The notes under the pieces were generated by a model, which made no database searches, was not told where the DNA came from, and was given only the letters and a program-made list of their open reading frames with translations. Of a stretch of 64,000 bases of DNA, positions 33,256 to 44,480 are shown one piece after another; the stretch's first letter is position 1; each line of letters opens with the position of its first letter. The position numbers and the translations under genes were made by a program. The DNA comes from Ascochyta rabiei (lineage: Eukaryota > Ascomycota > Dothideomycetes > Pleosporales > Didymellaceae). The stretch is taken from assembly GCF_004011695.2 (NCBI RefSeq), contig NC_082414.1, positions 1,302,001 through 1,366,000 on the forward strand, given 5' to 3'.

Positions 33256-35609
33256 ATGCCAGAGGACGACAAGTACGACGTCCTGGAGAAAATTGGTGCG
33301 TGCATGGCGGCACAGACGGGGATAGGTGTCTCAACGACGGAATGACATGCTGACGGCACTGCAGGACATGGCTCCTTTGGAATCATCCGGAAGGTCAAGC
33401 GCAAGTCTGATGGCTACATCCTCTGTCGCAAGGAGATCAGCTACTGCAAGATGTCGCAGAAGGAGCGCGAGCAGCTGCAGGCCGAACTCTCCATCCTGAA
33501 AGAATTACGACACCCCAACATCGTCGCCTACTTCGAACGCGACCACATCAAGGCGAGCCAGGACCTTCACCTATACATGGAGTACTGCGGCAACGGAGAC
33601 CTGGGACGCGTCATCCGCGACTTGAAGAACAAGAACCAGGTGTGCGAGGAAGAGTTTGTCTGGAGCATCTTCAGCCAGATCATCAGCGCCTTGTACCGCT
33701 GCCACTATGGCGAGGACCCGCCCGCTGCTGGCCGCAACGTCATGGGACTGGCTGCGAATGCGAAGCCCACTCGAGATGCGCGCTCGAGGCCCATGATTCT
33801 TCACCGCGACTTGAAGCCCGAGAACAGTGAGTGGATCACGATGACGTACCCATCACGATCGTTCGATGCATACTGACAACAGTGACAACAGTCTTCCTAG
33901 GCGACGACAACTCGGTCAAGCTCGGTGACTTCGGTCTTTCCAAGATTCTCCAGTCGCACGACTTCGCGTCCACCTATGTCGGCACCCCCTTCTACATGTC
34001 GCCGGAGATCTGCAAGGCCGAGCAGTACGGCCCTCACTCGGACATCTGGGCGCTGGGGTGCATAATATACGAGATGTGCGCGAAGACACCGCCGTTCAAC
34101 GCCAAAACACACTTCGACCTCATTCAGAAGATCAAGACTGGCCGCTATCCAGACATACCAGCATGCTACTCCGCCGAACTGCGCAAAGTCATTGCCAGCT
34201 GTCTGCAAGTTACACCAGACCACCGACCAGACACCGCCGCGCTGTTGAACCTACCAATCGTGAAACTGATGCGCAAAGAGCAGGAGGTGGTCAAGCTTGG
34301 ACAAGATCTGAAGGAGCAGCGGATGTTGGCAGCACGAAGAGAACAAGAAGCAAACACAACCATTGAGCGCATGCGCAAGGAGATCGACGACCAACTGCGG
34401 CGAGAGTGGGAGGTGAAGGCACGGTTGGAGATAGAACGCCAGGTCAAGCTCCAGACCGAGGAGCGTCTTCAAAGGGAGCTGGCCCAATTGCAAGCCAAGT
34501 TCGAGGAGGAGGTCCAGAAACGCGTCAAGGAGGCATTGAAGAAGCACCCCAAGCGCCCCAGCACATCACCGAAGCTCGCACCTCGATCGAATACCCCCAT
34601 CATGCAGCCGGCAGACCAGGAGTTGCTGTTTTCCGCCGAGACGGAAACAACAGTCGTAGATGGCTCGACAAGCACACTGGCCACCAACTCTGGATTTGGT
34701 AGTGGAACTGACATCTCTGCCCTGTCACTTGAAGACTCCCCAGAGCACCCAGAACACGTTACGATCACGGCCAAGCTCAAGCGACCCAGCCGTGCTCCCC
34801 TTTCTCGCGCACGCACAATGTTCAACCCCAATGCCCCCGCATCGCCTGTAGATATCCAGATGGGCGAGCCCTCACCGGCACCAGCTTCGCTTGCTGGACT
34901 GTCGCTCTCGCCGCGTAAGATGGTGTCTCGCCAGAACATATTCGCTGCAGCAAGGAATGGAGCTAAGAGATGGGAAGCAGAAGTCCCTCCTTCGCCTACG
35001 GAAGAAGAGTGGAACGGCGACTTTGACGACGACGATGACCTCCCCGTCCTCCCGTCGCCTACACGCGCTCGCAGTGCTAACAGCAACCGCTCCGCAAACG
35101 AGGACCCGTTCAAGCTCCTTACTGCGGCCGCGCGCCCGCTGGTAAAACCACACCACCGGCTCGGTAGCACACCAAACCTCGCACCCACGAACAAGCCTCG
35201 ACCTGCTTCTGCAGTCCCCATCATCGCCACATCACCCAGTCGACCGAAGTCGAAATCTGCCGACGGGCTCTCTCCATCGCCACGAAAGACACACCTGCAA
35301 CCCACGGCAGCCTCTGCAGCACGCTCTGAGCCTGCCGTTGGTCTCAAGTCGAAGAAGGGCAACGAAGCCATTCGCATTCAGGCAATGCGCAACAACGGCG
35401 GTGTGCAGGGTCGCACATTAGTTGAGCTTCAGCAAGCAAGAGGCATACCCGTCCAGACAATGAGTGATGACGAGGGCATCAAGAAGCGCGCTTTCGGGTA
35501 CAGGAGTCCGATGAAGCTGAGGAGCAAGGAGCCAGCGGTCTGGGATCCAGAGACTGAACCGGATATGCCGAGTCCGTTCATCGTGAGGAGCAAGCGGATT
35601 GTGCGGTGA
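33256..35609 (+). CDS. nimA: NIMA mitotic serine/threonine kinase
   Basis: Protein kinase of 739 residues; exons 33256-33295, 33365-33826 and 33892-35609. The catalytic domain covers about residues 8-290: glycine loop GHGSFGIIRKVK, KEISYCKMSQKEREQLQAEL, MILHRDLKPENIFLGDDNSV, LGDFGLSK and STYVGTPFYMSPEI. An insert before HRD (HYGEDPPAAGRNVMG and onward) is typical of filamentous-fungal NIMA. A strongly charged coiled coil follows, as expected for the oligomerising region. The Ser/Pro-rich tail has many SP and TP sites that could be CDK targets. NIMA drives entry into mitosis, working with CDK1, at nucleus and spindle. Length is close to A. nidulans NIMA. The second intron splits the codon after PEN. 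Confidence 0.95.
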
Positions 35610-36170
35610 GGTGTGTGGTGGCTACCCATTAATGATGATAATGATACCAGATAATATTGGAAGGGTTGGATACCATCCTTGCGTAGAAGGTGGAGGCTTA
35701 TTTGGATATACGGGCACCGAGAGGATGGAGCGAAGAAGTGCAGCCTGGATCGACCTTTGTCTTTCCGTCCTATCCTTCGGTCTCTTCCGTTTGTTCGACT
35801 TCAGGCGTTTTACTGGCATTTCTCTGCATTGCCTCTTACGGAGACTTTATATCAGCGAGCACACTAGCATCTTTCAGCGACATTTACGATGGGCAGGCGT
35901 TCAGTTTGGCATTTGGGTTGGGCGGATTCGCTTCGTTGGAGAGGCTTGTTATTGTAGGCTATCTTTTGTTCGACATATTACCACGACACTTGGACATACA
36001 CCATCTGGTCTGTTCAGTCGCATATTTGGTGGTGATGAAACGATCCCCAAGCCCCACCAACTTTAAGCTTAACCCTAGCGCCGTCAAGCTCCAGCTCCAA
36101 AATTTCCAACACCACAACGTCACCAATCTCCAATCCGGTCCTCAGCCAGGTAGAGACCAAGGTACACACA
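35610..36170. other. intergenic between nimA and RRP43
   Basis: T-rich 3' flank of nimA followed by the RRP43 promoter. A plus-strand frame stays open here and runs into RRP43 out of frame; its hydrophobic translation reflects T-rich DNA and is not called. Confidence 0.6.
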
Positions 36171-37199
36171 ATGGCAACTACTGCTTCCGCGCCTCCACCC
36201 GCTCTCACATTCCCGCGCCCTATTTTCGCCGCTGTGTCGCCTCACCCGTTTCTACAAGCGCATCTCTCCGCCAGCAAGTCCGCTCTCCGCGCCAATGGCC
36301 GCGCCGCACACGAGTTCCGCGCGCCGGGCGTAAACACAGGGAGCCTGACACATTGCAACGGCTCGGCAGTAGTGCGACTGGGCAACACAAGCGTCGTGTG
36401 TGGCGTACGAGCAGAGATGCTAAAAGAGGAGGACACACCAGGAACCGCCTCGCCAGCCGCCGTGGACGCCAACGGCGACGTGGACGGCGACGAAACCGAG
36501 GACGTGGAAGGCGACGAGGTCGAGAGCCTGCGCCTGCTCGTGCCCAACGTCGAGCTCAGCACCGGCTCCACACCCGCACATATTCCCGGCAACGCGCCCT
36601 CGACCTTTGCCCAAACCCTCATCACGCGCATACGCAGCCTGCTGCACTCGACGCACCTGCTGCGTGCCCGCGATCTGCGCATCACATACACGCCCGCCAC
36701 GAACCCGGAAGACGCCGACGCCGCGCCCGAGACAGAATGCAAGGGCTACTGGGTGCTGTATCTCGACATCTTCTTCATCAGCATAGACGGCAACGCCTTC
36801 GATGCTGCCTGGCTGTCTATCCTCGCCGCGCTCAAGAACACACGATTGCCCCGCGCCTACTTTGACGAAGAGTACGAGGGCATACTGTGCTCGGACGATC
36901 CGAGCGAGGCTAGGAGATTGGACTTGAGGGGCCTGCCTGTGCCGAGTTCGTTTGCTGTGTTCGAGGGGAGAGGCGAGGGAGATGGCGAGAAAGGGGAAGA
37001 GTGGGTGTTGAGCGATCCCGATGCGTTTGAGGAGGGTGTGTGTAGGGAGACGGTTACAATCACTGTTGACGAGGGCGTGATTAGGCGCCTGGAGAAGAGC
37101 GGTGGCGGAGCCGTGGGGAGGCAGACGATGAAGGGGTTAGTGAAGAGGGCGACAGAGAGATGGCGTGTTGTCGAGGGCGCAGTGAGTGGGAGGTCGTGA
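36171..37199 (+). CDS. RRP43: exosome ring subunit Rrp43 (RNase PH fold)
   Basis: Intronless, 342 residues. The RNase-PH-like fold begins with FPRPIFAAVSPHPFLQAHL and RANGRAAHEFRAPGVNTGSL. SAVVRLGNTSVVCGVRAEM follows, and the second part has GYWVLYLDIFFISIDGNAFD and AAWLSILAALKNTRLPRAYF. This matches Rrp43/EXOSC8, one of six non-catalytic ring proteins of the RNA exosome, which degrades and trims RNA 3' ends in nucleus and cytoplasm. An acidic insert (VDANGDVDGDETEDVEGDEV) near residue 95 and a charged loop near residue 265 are extra relative to yeast. The end converges with the next gene, about 270 bp away. Confidence 0.92.
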   Translation: MATTASAPPPALTFPRPIFAAVSPHPFLQAHLSASKSALRANGRAAHEFRAPGVNTGSLTHCNGSAVVRLGNTSVVCGVRAEMLKEEDTPGTASPAAVDANGDVDGDETEDVEGDEVESLRLLVPNVELSTGSTPAHIPGNAPSTFAQTLITRIRSLLHSTHLLRARDLRITYTPATNPEDADAAPETECKGYWVLYLDIFFISIDGNAFDAAWLSILAALKNTRLPRAYFDEEYEGILCSDDPSEARRLDLRGLPVPSSFAVFEGRGEGDGEKGEEWVLSDPDAFEEGVCRETVTITVDEGVIRRLEKSGGGAVGRQTMKGLVKRATERWRVVEGAVSGRS

Positions 37200-37471
37200 G
37201 CGCTCGTTGAATGACCAGACACCAAGAAGCTCGGTTTACTGAAAGCGTAACCTCGCCCAGGAAGCGGGAACAATGCAGCTCGCAAAATATGCGTGCGCAT
37301 AGGATATCGGCGAAGCAGAAGGCAAGCGCTACATCAGCAGCCGCAACGATACAAGTCGCAAAACATTACAATGTATTATGTCTCCAGGGTATCCGGACTC
37401 GATGCTACTAGAACATGTAAAAAGAGCAAACCCGCCAAACCTCACACTGCAACCCCCGACCACGAGTACCC

Positions 37472-38752
37472 TCACCCCTGACTCAGCCCCGCCCTGCCAA
37501 AATCCTGAACCGGCGTCCACTTCGTCTCCTTCTTCCATTGATCGCCTCTAAGCGTGCCCTGCGCGAGCTGCGAGATAAGATAATCCCTGCCCTTGATCAT
37601 CCACACCATCTGACTAGGAACCTTGAAGCCGTTGAAAGCGCCAACGCCCTTCTGCGTACCAATCGGGCAGATCTGCTGCTCCTTGAGATTGGGCACGTAG
37701 TGTCTGTCGCCGCCGAAGACGGTGCCGTCAATGTGGCGGACGAGGTCCTGCTTGAGGTTTGTCAGGGCCACGGGCACGGCGAGACTGAGATCCATGACGC
37801 CGCCGCGCGTGTACGAGCCGACGTCGCCGAGGACGTAGACGCGCGGGCCGGCCGACTCGTGCTCGACGCGCAGCGTTTGTGGGTTGCAGGCTACCTTGCT
37901 GCGGTTGTCGAGCCATGCCTTGGGCAGGAAGGACGTGTTTGGTTTCGAGCCCGTGGCGTCGATGTAGATGTCGGCTTCGAGCGTCTCGCCGGTGGAGAGC
38001 TCGACATGCGTCTTGGCGCCTTCGGCTTCGCTGGTTTTGGTTGCCGAAACGACGCGCGTGTTGTATGTGACGCTGCATCCGAGTTTCTTCAGGAAGCCTT
38101 CGGCAGTCTTGCCGATGGATTCGCGCAGCACGGGCAGCAGCTTCTTGTCTGCGCACACGAGGGTGACCTGCGCTTTTGGGCTCTTTGGCCCAGCGGCCAT
38201 GAAACCGGGACGACCGTTCAGAATCTCAGCCACTTCGCCGGCGGTCTCGACACCGACTGGCCCACCGCCTCCAATGACGACTGTCTTGGCCGTCTTGAGT
38301 CCCTTCTGGAAATCATCATAGATGGCTTCTAGCGCTGCGCGGTCTGTTGCTTGTGTGAACAGCGGGCTCGGCGTCGTGAACCCTGTCGCAATGATGAGCG
38401 CCGCGTAGGGGATCGACTGCTGTTCGCCGTCCACTGTCTTTACGCTGACGGACTGGCCTGCGGCATCGACGTGCGTTGCTGTGCCTTGAACGAACTTGAA
38501 CTTGGGGAATGCATATGTGAAGGCCGGTTCGATGGGGTAGAAGATCTGTTCCGAGGGCATCATCTTCTTGGACACGATTGCGCGGGGCGCAGCGAAGCGC
38601 CAGTAGAGGTCCTTTGACGGGTTGACGAGGGTGACATTGTATGTCACGTCGTCCTTTTTGGGAAGCTGGGGGATGGTGTGTTTGAGGGCGTAGTGCGCAG
38701 CGCTGATACCCGCGTAGGAGCCGCCTAAGATGAGGATTGTTTCTGTGCTCAT
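37472..38752 (-). CDS. AIFM2/AMID-like FAD oxidoreductase
   Basis: Intronless, 426 residues. The N-terminal Rossmann motif ILILGGSYAGISAA binds FAD, VVIGGGGPVGVETAGEVAEI is the NAD(P)H site, and RVYVLGDVGSY is the second FAD motif. The family includes fungal homologues of AIFM2/FSP1, single-FAD NAD(P)H oxidoreductases that reduce quinones at lipid droplets, membranes or mitochondria. No clear N-terminal targeting signal is seen. A C-terminal hydrophobic stretch (GFKVPSQMVWMIKGRDYLIS) may touch membranes. The frame is open slightly further upstream, but the ATG at 38752 directly precedes the conserved strand. The substrate is inferred only from the family. Confidence 0.88.
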   Translation of the reverse strand: MSTETILILGGSYAGISAAHYALKHTIPQLPKKDDVTYNVTLVNPSKDLYWRFAAPRAIVSKKMMPSEQIFYPIEPAFTYAFPKFKFVQGTATHVDAAGQSVSVKTVDGEQQSIPYAALIIATGFTTPSPLFTQATDRAALEAIYDDFQKGLKTAKTVVIGGGGPVGVETAGEVAEILNGRPGFMAAGPKSPKAQVTLVCADKKLLPVLRESIGKTAEGFLKKLGCSVTYNTRVVSATKTSEAEGAKTHVELSTGETLEADIYIDATGSKPNTSFLPKAWLDNRSKVACNPQTLRVEHESAGPRVYVLGDVGSYTRGGVMDLSLAVPVALTNLKQDLVRHIDGTVFGGDRHYVPNLKEQQICPIGTQKGVGAFNGFKVPSQMVWMIKGRDYLISQLAQGTLRGDQWKKETKWTPVQDFGRAGLSQG

Positions 38753-39787
38753 GGTGACGGTCAAAACAACGACGAGAGGGGTATCAAGAAAGGACGAAGA
38801 GAACAGCGAAGAGGAAACGGATGCAGAATATGTCGCGACAAAAGCAAAGCGTCAAGACAGCGGCGCGCCTAAAATAAAGTTGAGGATGCCCTAAGCTTCA
38901 GCGTGCCTCAGGACTAAGTATGGGGAGCCGAGATCTCGGGAGAGTTGCAACAGATGCGCATCAACGGTCAGTTGTGGAACACTGGTCGCGAACCGTTATG
39001 AAATTTGGCGCCCTGTGTGAATTCAAGCACCATCGACGAGGGTATACGAGCTCTATGGACGTATTATGCCCAGTTGTGCTTGTGCATCGCGAGAGTGATA
39101 GTTTGTTGGCGGAGGCTGACATTGCAAACATTAGTTGAAACCCGCGAGCCTAGCCTGTTGCTGTCTAGACTCGGTAGCTCCCACGAGTCGTTCCTCGGCC
39201 GGCGAGGCTGTTCATCGCGTTACCGGATGCAAGAACGAGAGTCATTGTTTAGCAGTAGTTCTGCATCAGTGAGACGCCCAGGAGCATTTTGGCAATGTTT
39301 GGAAGCAGGCGGACTGCTACATGGCTCCTGGATCAAGCTTCACTGAACAAATACCCTGTACAACGTCGAAATTGTTTGTTTTCTCGTCTGTTCCTGCAAT
39401 GCAACAGCCTGTATGTTGTGATTGCTCTGTATCATGTCTCAAGTACTAGTGTACCGGGCTGGGAAACTGGAGTTTGGTCACTTCAAATCGCGAAAGCCAC
39501 AATTGACCAGAGATATCTAGAGTCTGACTATGGCTTTGATAGGCAGGGCCAGGGGTTGAGTCTTCGCAATGCGTGCTGGGATATTTTTCATTTCATATCT
39601 TTCACGATACGCCAGTCTGATGTCCGCTATCATCGGTCCACCAGGACTGCCCAACTCAGACGAAGTTGATGACTACATGGGCTTGGTCGTGCTAGCCATG
39701 ATCGTACACCCATAGACCACCGCTGCATCTCTGCGCCACGGACGCTCTACACACTCCGTTCCTCCAGCTGCTCGAGAATTAAGCACC
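38753..39787. other. 1-kb intergenic stretch, no gene seen
   Basis: Promoter of the AIFM2-like gene and 3' flank of EGD1. Short open frames only. Confidence 0.6.
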
Positions 39788-40658
39788 TTACTCGACGTCA
39801 GGCTTGTTCTCGGCCGACTCGAAGTTGTCGCCAGCAACGAGGTCCGGGATGTCATCGTCATCCTCGTCGTCGTCCTTCTCGCCAGCCTCGCCCTTCTCCT
39901 TCTGCATGCTCTGGTAGCTCTCGGCGAGTTTGCGCAGCGATGCAAGCGAGTCGGGGCCGAGCTGGTTGAGGATACCGGGGACGAGCTCGGTCAGCTCCTT
40001 GTCCTCACCGGCGCCGTAGATGGCGAAGGTGTTGGCAGGTACCGAGGCGTGAACTGTGTAGCCTATGTTAGCTGATGAACTCCTCGACGTGGGTCGACTG
40101 GCAGCATCCATGTACAGCAATGCGCGTGCGCACCCGCAAGACACTTCTGACAGAGAACCTCCAATGCCGTCATGTAGAAGGGAAATGTGTGGACCCACCC
40201 TTTGGTGCCGCAAAGTGAATGACGTTGCCGTCGCTCTTGAACATGTTGACCTCCTCAATGGCCTGGATGGGCTGGACGTTCAGCTTCTTGAGCGCGCCCT
40301 GAAGCTTCTTGTCGTCGGTACCGGCCGCCCTGTGGACCTTCTTGACCTTCCTGCGGGGTGTGCCCTTGCCTCTGTTGCCCAATTAGCCTCGTGGTTCATG
40401 GTATGTATCCGCAGTGGGCTCGAATCTCGGTGTGAGTGACGTTCGCCTGGGAGTTTCCGAGGTTTGCGATGATGTACATGCGGGGCCGTTAAAATTCGTG
40501 GAAGAGGTCTGCTTACCCTATTCACACATGTTAGCCAATCCATCGCCCATTCGAGCTTTGTGCGAGACCCCTTTCGAGAGTCCATAGCTCCAAAGCGCCG
40601 GAGACAACATACCAATGCGCACCGACGCCTGCATGCGTGCCAGCTTGGCCTGATCCAT
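39788..40658 (-). CDS. EGD1: nascent polypeptide-associated complex subunit beta
   Basis: Beta-NAC (BTF3/Egd1), which with alpha-NAC binds nascent chains at the ribosome exit and guards targeting. Exons: 40658-40613, a proposed single nucleotide at 40517, 40371-40199 and 40053-39788, giving 161 residues. The start [16 protein letters not shown], the ribosome-binding RRKVKKV, the NAC core ([40 protein letters not shown]) and the acidic tail [17 protein letters not shown] are all typical. The first two introns each have complete signals. Joining exon 1 to exon 3 through the single G at 40517 yields the family-standard [11 protein letters not shown]. Skipping it and using a second AG two bases downstream yields [10 protein letters not shown], one residue shorter. 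Identity is firm; this splice detail is an inference. Confidence 0.94.
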
Positions 40659-41425
40659 ATTTGCGGTTGTGGGGGGAGAGTGACTGTGGGAGGGTCTGCG
40701 GTCGATGGATCGTCAGCAAAGGGTCGAGAAAAATTCGATCGGTGCAGCTTCGAGCTTTCGGGTACGGGCGCGGTTCGGACTCACCTAGATTCGGCGTTGT
40801 GAGGCAAGACTCAGCGTGGTGTTGCGGTATGTGCGGATTGAAGCTGCGAGTCCGTGCGAGCTCGCTTGCTGTCGTCAGTTGCGGGGCAAGGTTCGCTCTA
40901 CACATCATCACACGCTGCAACACACCATCTATGCCTTTCGAGCTCGAATCAGCGTCGTGCAGCATGCCACTGGCGATGCTTCTGATGGGATGGTTCATGC
41001 TATGGGCTCTGAGCGTGTTGCGCTGAACCAGGCGCTGCGCATCCCCGTCAAAAGGTCACGCCAATGAATCCCAGTTGCCTCGAATTTTAGGAGACGGTCC
41101 AAGTCCATTGAACTATCATTGCTTGCTGACAATCCTACCAATATTGCATTGCGTACTTGATATGTTTGGAGGCCGTTCGTGATACACCAAAGACCTCCAG
41201 TAAATCACCCAGAGTGGTTGCTGCGTTAAACATTTTCCATAACAGGATGCATGCTGAAAGCACATATCTAGTTGACAGTTCCTTCCACATTCAATCCAGT
41301 TTTGATGCGTGTTCACAATTTACACAGTTGAAAATTGGTATCATTAATGCAGTACAAACAGGTATCATCGATGCGAGCGCCAGGTTATTTTACCCCAGGC
41401 AAGCTGGACTTCCTCTGAGAGCCGT
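40659..41425. other. intergenic, no gene seen
   Basis: Promoter of EGD1 and 3' flank of the BIM1-like gene. Nothing was recognised. Confidence 0.6.
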
Positions 41426-42126
41426 CTACAGCATAGCCAACCCAACCACACCGACAGCACCCAGAACCCAGGAGGCAGCCTTTGCTTGCGACGCACCGCT
41501 TGTGGAGCTCGCTGTAGGAGAAGCAGCGGCGCTTCCACTCGCACTTGTGCTGGTTGAGTTTGGGTTTCCAGAGATGTTCTCTTGGCTGACCGAGATTCCA
41601 GTACCGTTCTTGCAGTTGGTAGTGTAGTCTGACTGGGAGAGCGGGGTGTTGACCAGGTTTACGTCGGTGCACTGCGTATGTTAGCCTTGTCAGGTGATCA
41701 GATTGACCGCTGCTGGCTTACCTGGTAGAGGCCTCCCTCGCCGTGCGCGTTTGTGATGACCTGGATGGAAGCTTTTGTGCCGTCGGTGACGTTCAGGCTT
41801 GAAGGGATGCTGACGTCGCCCAAGCAGAAGTCGCCGAACCCAGATACCTGGAACTGAGGGTACAACACTACACTGAAGCCGTCTCCAGGGTTGTCGCCAA
41901 CAGCCAGGTATACACCAATGTTGGTCTGCTGGTGGCCCAATTTGAGCTGTATAGGCCCGCCGCTGATGGGGAAGTTGGTGCGCTGCGACTGCACGGTATC
42001 GTAACCTCCGCAAGGGAAAGTGGGTTCCTTGTCCTCATCGAAACCACGAGATGAAGGGTAGTTGAGGTTGAAGTGGGCGAGAGCGACAGGAGCAAGCGCG
42101 AGCGCGAGGACCGATTGGGACAGCAT
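41426..42126 (-). CDS. BIM1-like (X325) copper-binding GPI-anchored protein
   Basis: Secreted protein of 216 residues; exons 42126-41722 and 41671-41426. A signal peptide (MLSQSVLALALAPVALA) should be cut before histidine, giving a mature N-terminus HFNLNYPSSRGFDED. An N-terminal His after processing is the copper ligand of the LPMO-like X325/Bim1 family. The domain continues with EPTFPCGGYD, GDFCLGDVSIP and NAHGEGGLYQCTDV, then CKNGTGISVS, with paired cysteines. A Ser/Thr/Ala-rich stalk and the hydrophobic end AASWVLGAVGVVGLAML indicate a GPI anchor. In Cryptococcus, Bim1 helps the Ctr importer take up copper; a Ctr gene is the next gene here. Family members lack known polysaccharide-cleaving activity. 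Confidence 0.9.
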
Positions 42127-42919
42127 ATTAGAGTGCGAGGGCTAGTTGATTGATGTTTGGTAGGAGAGTTGAGGTAGATGAATGCTCTCGAAAACGTACA
42201 AGAGGAAGGAAAGCGAGCACAAAGTACGGTGAAGCACGAGTTTAATGAGGAAGTCCAGCTCTGGGGCGCCCTGCAGTACTTATTGCGCCGCAGCAGCAGG
42301 AACACTCTCTGTATGCCGAGCAATCCGTCTCAGGGAGTTCGCGTGGCTCGCGCGTTCGAGCCATTGAGCCTCTTGACTCCGGTCCAGACGCGCCCTTGCA
42401 CACTTCCAGCAGATGAGCAAGATCTTGCATTACTGGCGGCTTCCACTAGAACACCAGATTCCATCAGCGCATGGGGCGCTAAGGTGGCCGCGGGCAAAGG
42501 TGCAGGAGCGTGAGCAAGTTTCTTACCAAAGCAGGTACGCCCGCTAGCACAAAGACAGCTAAGCGCGATATAGGCCTCACATCGATTCCGGGGTCTCGTG
42601 GACTCGGTGTAGCTTCACCGGATGGCAGAAGGGACGATTGCGGAAATTACGCGTAGAGATTCATGTTGAATCGTTCTTTGAGGACATTCAAGCTTTGACT
42701 AGCGGTTGTGGCCGACTTGGAAAACGTGAACTTCTGGTCCTGCAGCCTACTCTGATTGAACAGATCCTGCTATCACAATTTGGGTACTGTAGGTTTCAAA
42801 AAGAACCCCACGCTCTTGACTGTAGTTGCTAGTGGTTTCAGTTTATGCTCAAGCAGTATTACATTTCCATTCATCGCTAACTACGAACATTTTGAATGCT
42901 TGAACTGTAAAAAACCTCC
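42127..42919. other. intergenic within the copper group, no gene seen
   Basis: Promoter of the BIM1-like gene and 3' flank of the Ctr gene, 0.8 kb. No coding features. Confidence 0.6.
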
Positions 42920-43558
42920 TCACATCGCCATGCTGGCCTGGTTGTAACGTCCCAAAGCCAATTCTCCAATAAAAGTGCCTGCTAGAATGGACAAAAAGTA
43001 ACCGACGTTGAATGACATAACTGCCAGCATGCTGAATGGTTGTTAGTGACTGACAGCTTGTCGGTGGAACAGTGACTGCGCAACTTACAGAAGATAACCA
43101 ACACCTGTTGCAACCATCATCAACGCAGCCCGCGGAAGATCAACGCTGAATCTCCAAGGTTGGACGAGCTTCACCGGTGCTGACACAATTCGGACGTCCT
43201 CCTGCATGCCGTTCGTGGTCAGGATACCGGTCATCGAGCTCGCGTCGTTCGCCTGCTCTGCAATTGCCTTCTCCCCCGCGACGACAACATAGCGTCGCTT
43301 CATTGCGGCTTCCAATGCCTTAGCCTCGAGCAGACTCTTGACCGTGAAGATGCCGCGAAGAGTGATGGCCAGGACGATAAGGAAAATACATGTCCCTGCG
43401 TACTGTCCAGCATTCCGCGGGGTCCACGCCTCCGAGTAGAGGGGTGTGTTCGTGGCTGTGAAGAAGGCCATCATCATTCCGCTATGGCTCGAGGCCGAGC
43501 CTCCCATGTCCATATCGCTCATATCCATGCCTGCCATTTCATCGCCGTGAGCAACCAT
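42920..43558 (-). CDS. Ctr-family high-affinity copper transporter
   Basis: Protein of 193 residues; exons 43558-43089 and 43031-42920. The extracellular N-terminus is Met/His-rich (MVAHGDEMAGMDMSDMDMGG, SHSGMMMAFFTATNTPL), a copper-capture sequence. TM1 follows YAGTCIFLIVLAITLRGIF. A cytosolic loop leads to TM2 with the MxxxM motif (MLAVM), and TM3 contains GTFIG, the GxxxG packing motif. These are the defining features of trimeric Ctr1/Ctr3 Cu(I) channels of the plasma membrane. The intron falls inside TM2 and the join LLMLAVMSFNVGYFLSILAG is in frame. It is transcribed away from the metalloreductase, whose Cu(I) product it would import. Confidence 0.93.
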
Positions 43559-44480
43559 TGTGATGTATGTGAAGGTAAAAAAGGATTAAAGGGTGGTAAT
43601 CCAACGGGAGTTTCGAGTATACTGAGGGGTAAACAGGTGAGTTCCAGACTGACCTTCGTGTATGGGACTGGGCGACGATCGCTTAAAAGTACCGACGTAG
43701 GTTCCACTCGGCTGATTACAATAGAACTCTCAGCATTAACGCATAGGATAGATGTGTCGCGTGTAGAAGAGCGCAAATGCGTTGGTTGCTGTGTCAGTCA
43801 AGGGTGGACAAGCCCAGGCTGAGGCGCGAAGTGTATGAGACCTAAATCAGACTTGCTCACCGTGGCACCTACCACAAAACGCATGGCGAGTGCTCGGCTT
43901 TCCAAAGTGCTCAGCTGGGGAGGGCCTGCTTTCGGCCTGTCTGGCTGCGGAGATTGCAGCGACGTTCAAAGAGCCGTGGTAGGAAGGAGCAACTTTGAGC
44001 AGATTTAGCCGCAAGGGGCTAGCGTTTGATGCTTGATTCACGCCACAAACCAGCGCGATGCTCTAGGCCTCCACTCACAGGCTAGCAAACATGCATCGAG
44101 AGAGCAGATTCTGGCGCGCCGTGCGGTAGCATGCCGCCTGTTACTAGGGCCGTGGCTGACGGCAACAGTGAATCCGTCTTTATCGGTCGGGTTGACATAC
44201 GCCACTTTCCATGTACCACAACTCCGGTGCTGAACCACTCGAACAGACCTTCATTCCAAGTGTCATCGTTCTGACCTTCGACACCAACCTCCCCAATACA
44301 GTCTGACGACGTGGCCGGAGCTGTGACTGCAACCATGCGATAGCGAAGAGAACTACCCAACACCCACCCTACTACGACAAAAAGCGACGGTCTGGAATCA
44401 TCGCAACGTTGCCGATCGGAGTCAAAAAAAAAACCAAATCGAAAACAACATCTATCGGCATTGACCGGTACTGAAACATC
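43559..44480. promoter_or_regulatory. divergent promoter of the copper transporter and metalloreductase
   Basis: 0.9 kb between the two start codons. It contains TTGCTC at 43853 on the plus strand and its complement at 43987-43992. This is the core of the yeast Mac1 copper-starvation element. Such six-base matches are expected by chance in this length, so regulation by copper is a guess supported mainly by the genes themselves. Confidence 0.35.

Noticed and set aside
34469..35377. Minus-strand open frame of 302 codons inside nimA
   Set aside because: Shadow of the Ser/Pro-rich tail of the kinase gene.
35690..36865. Plus-strand frame of 391 codons before and over RRP43
   Set aside because: The hydrophobic first part comes from T-rich 3' flank and the rest is RRP43 in the wrong frame.
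43800..44000. TTGCTC motifs as proven Mac1 copper elements
   Set aside because: Only six-base matches, the factor is known from yeast, and chance occurrence is high; kept only as a note on the promoter.
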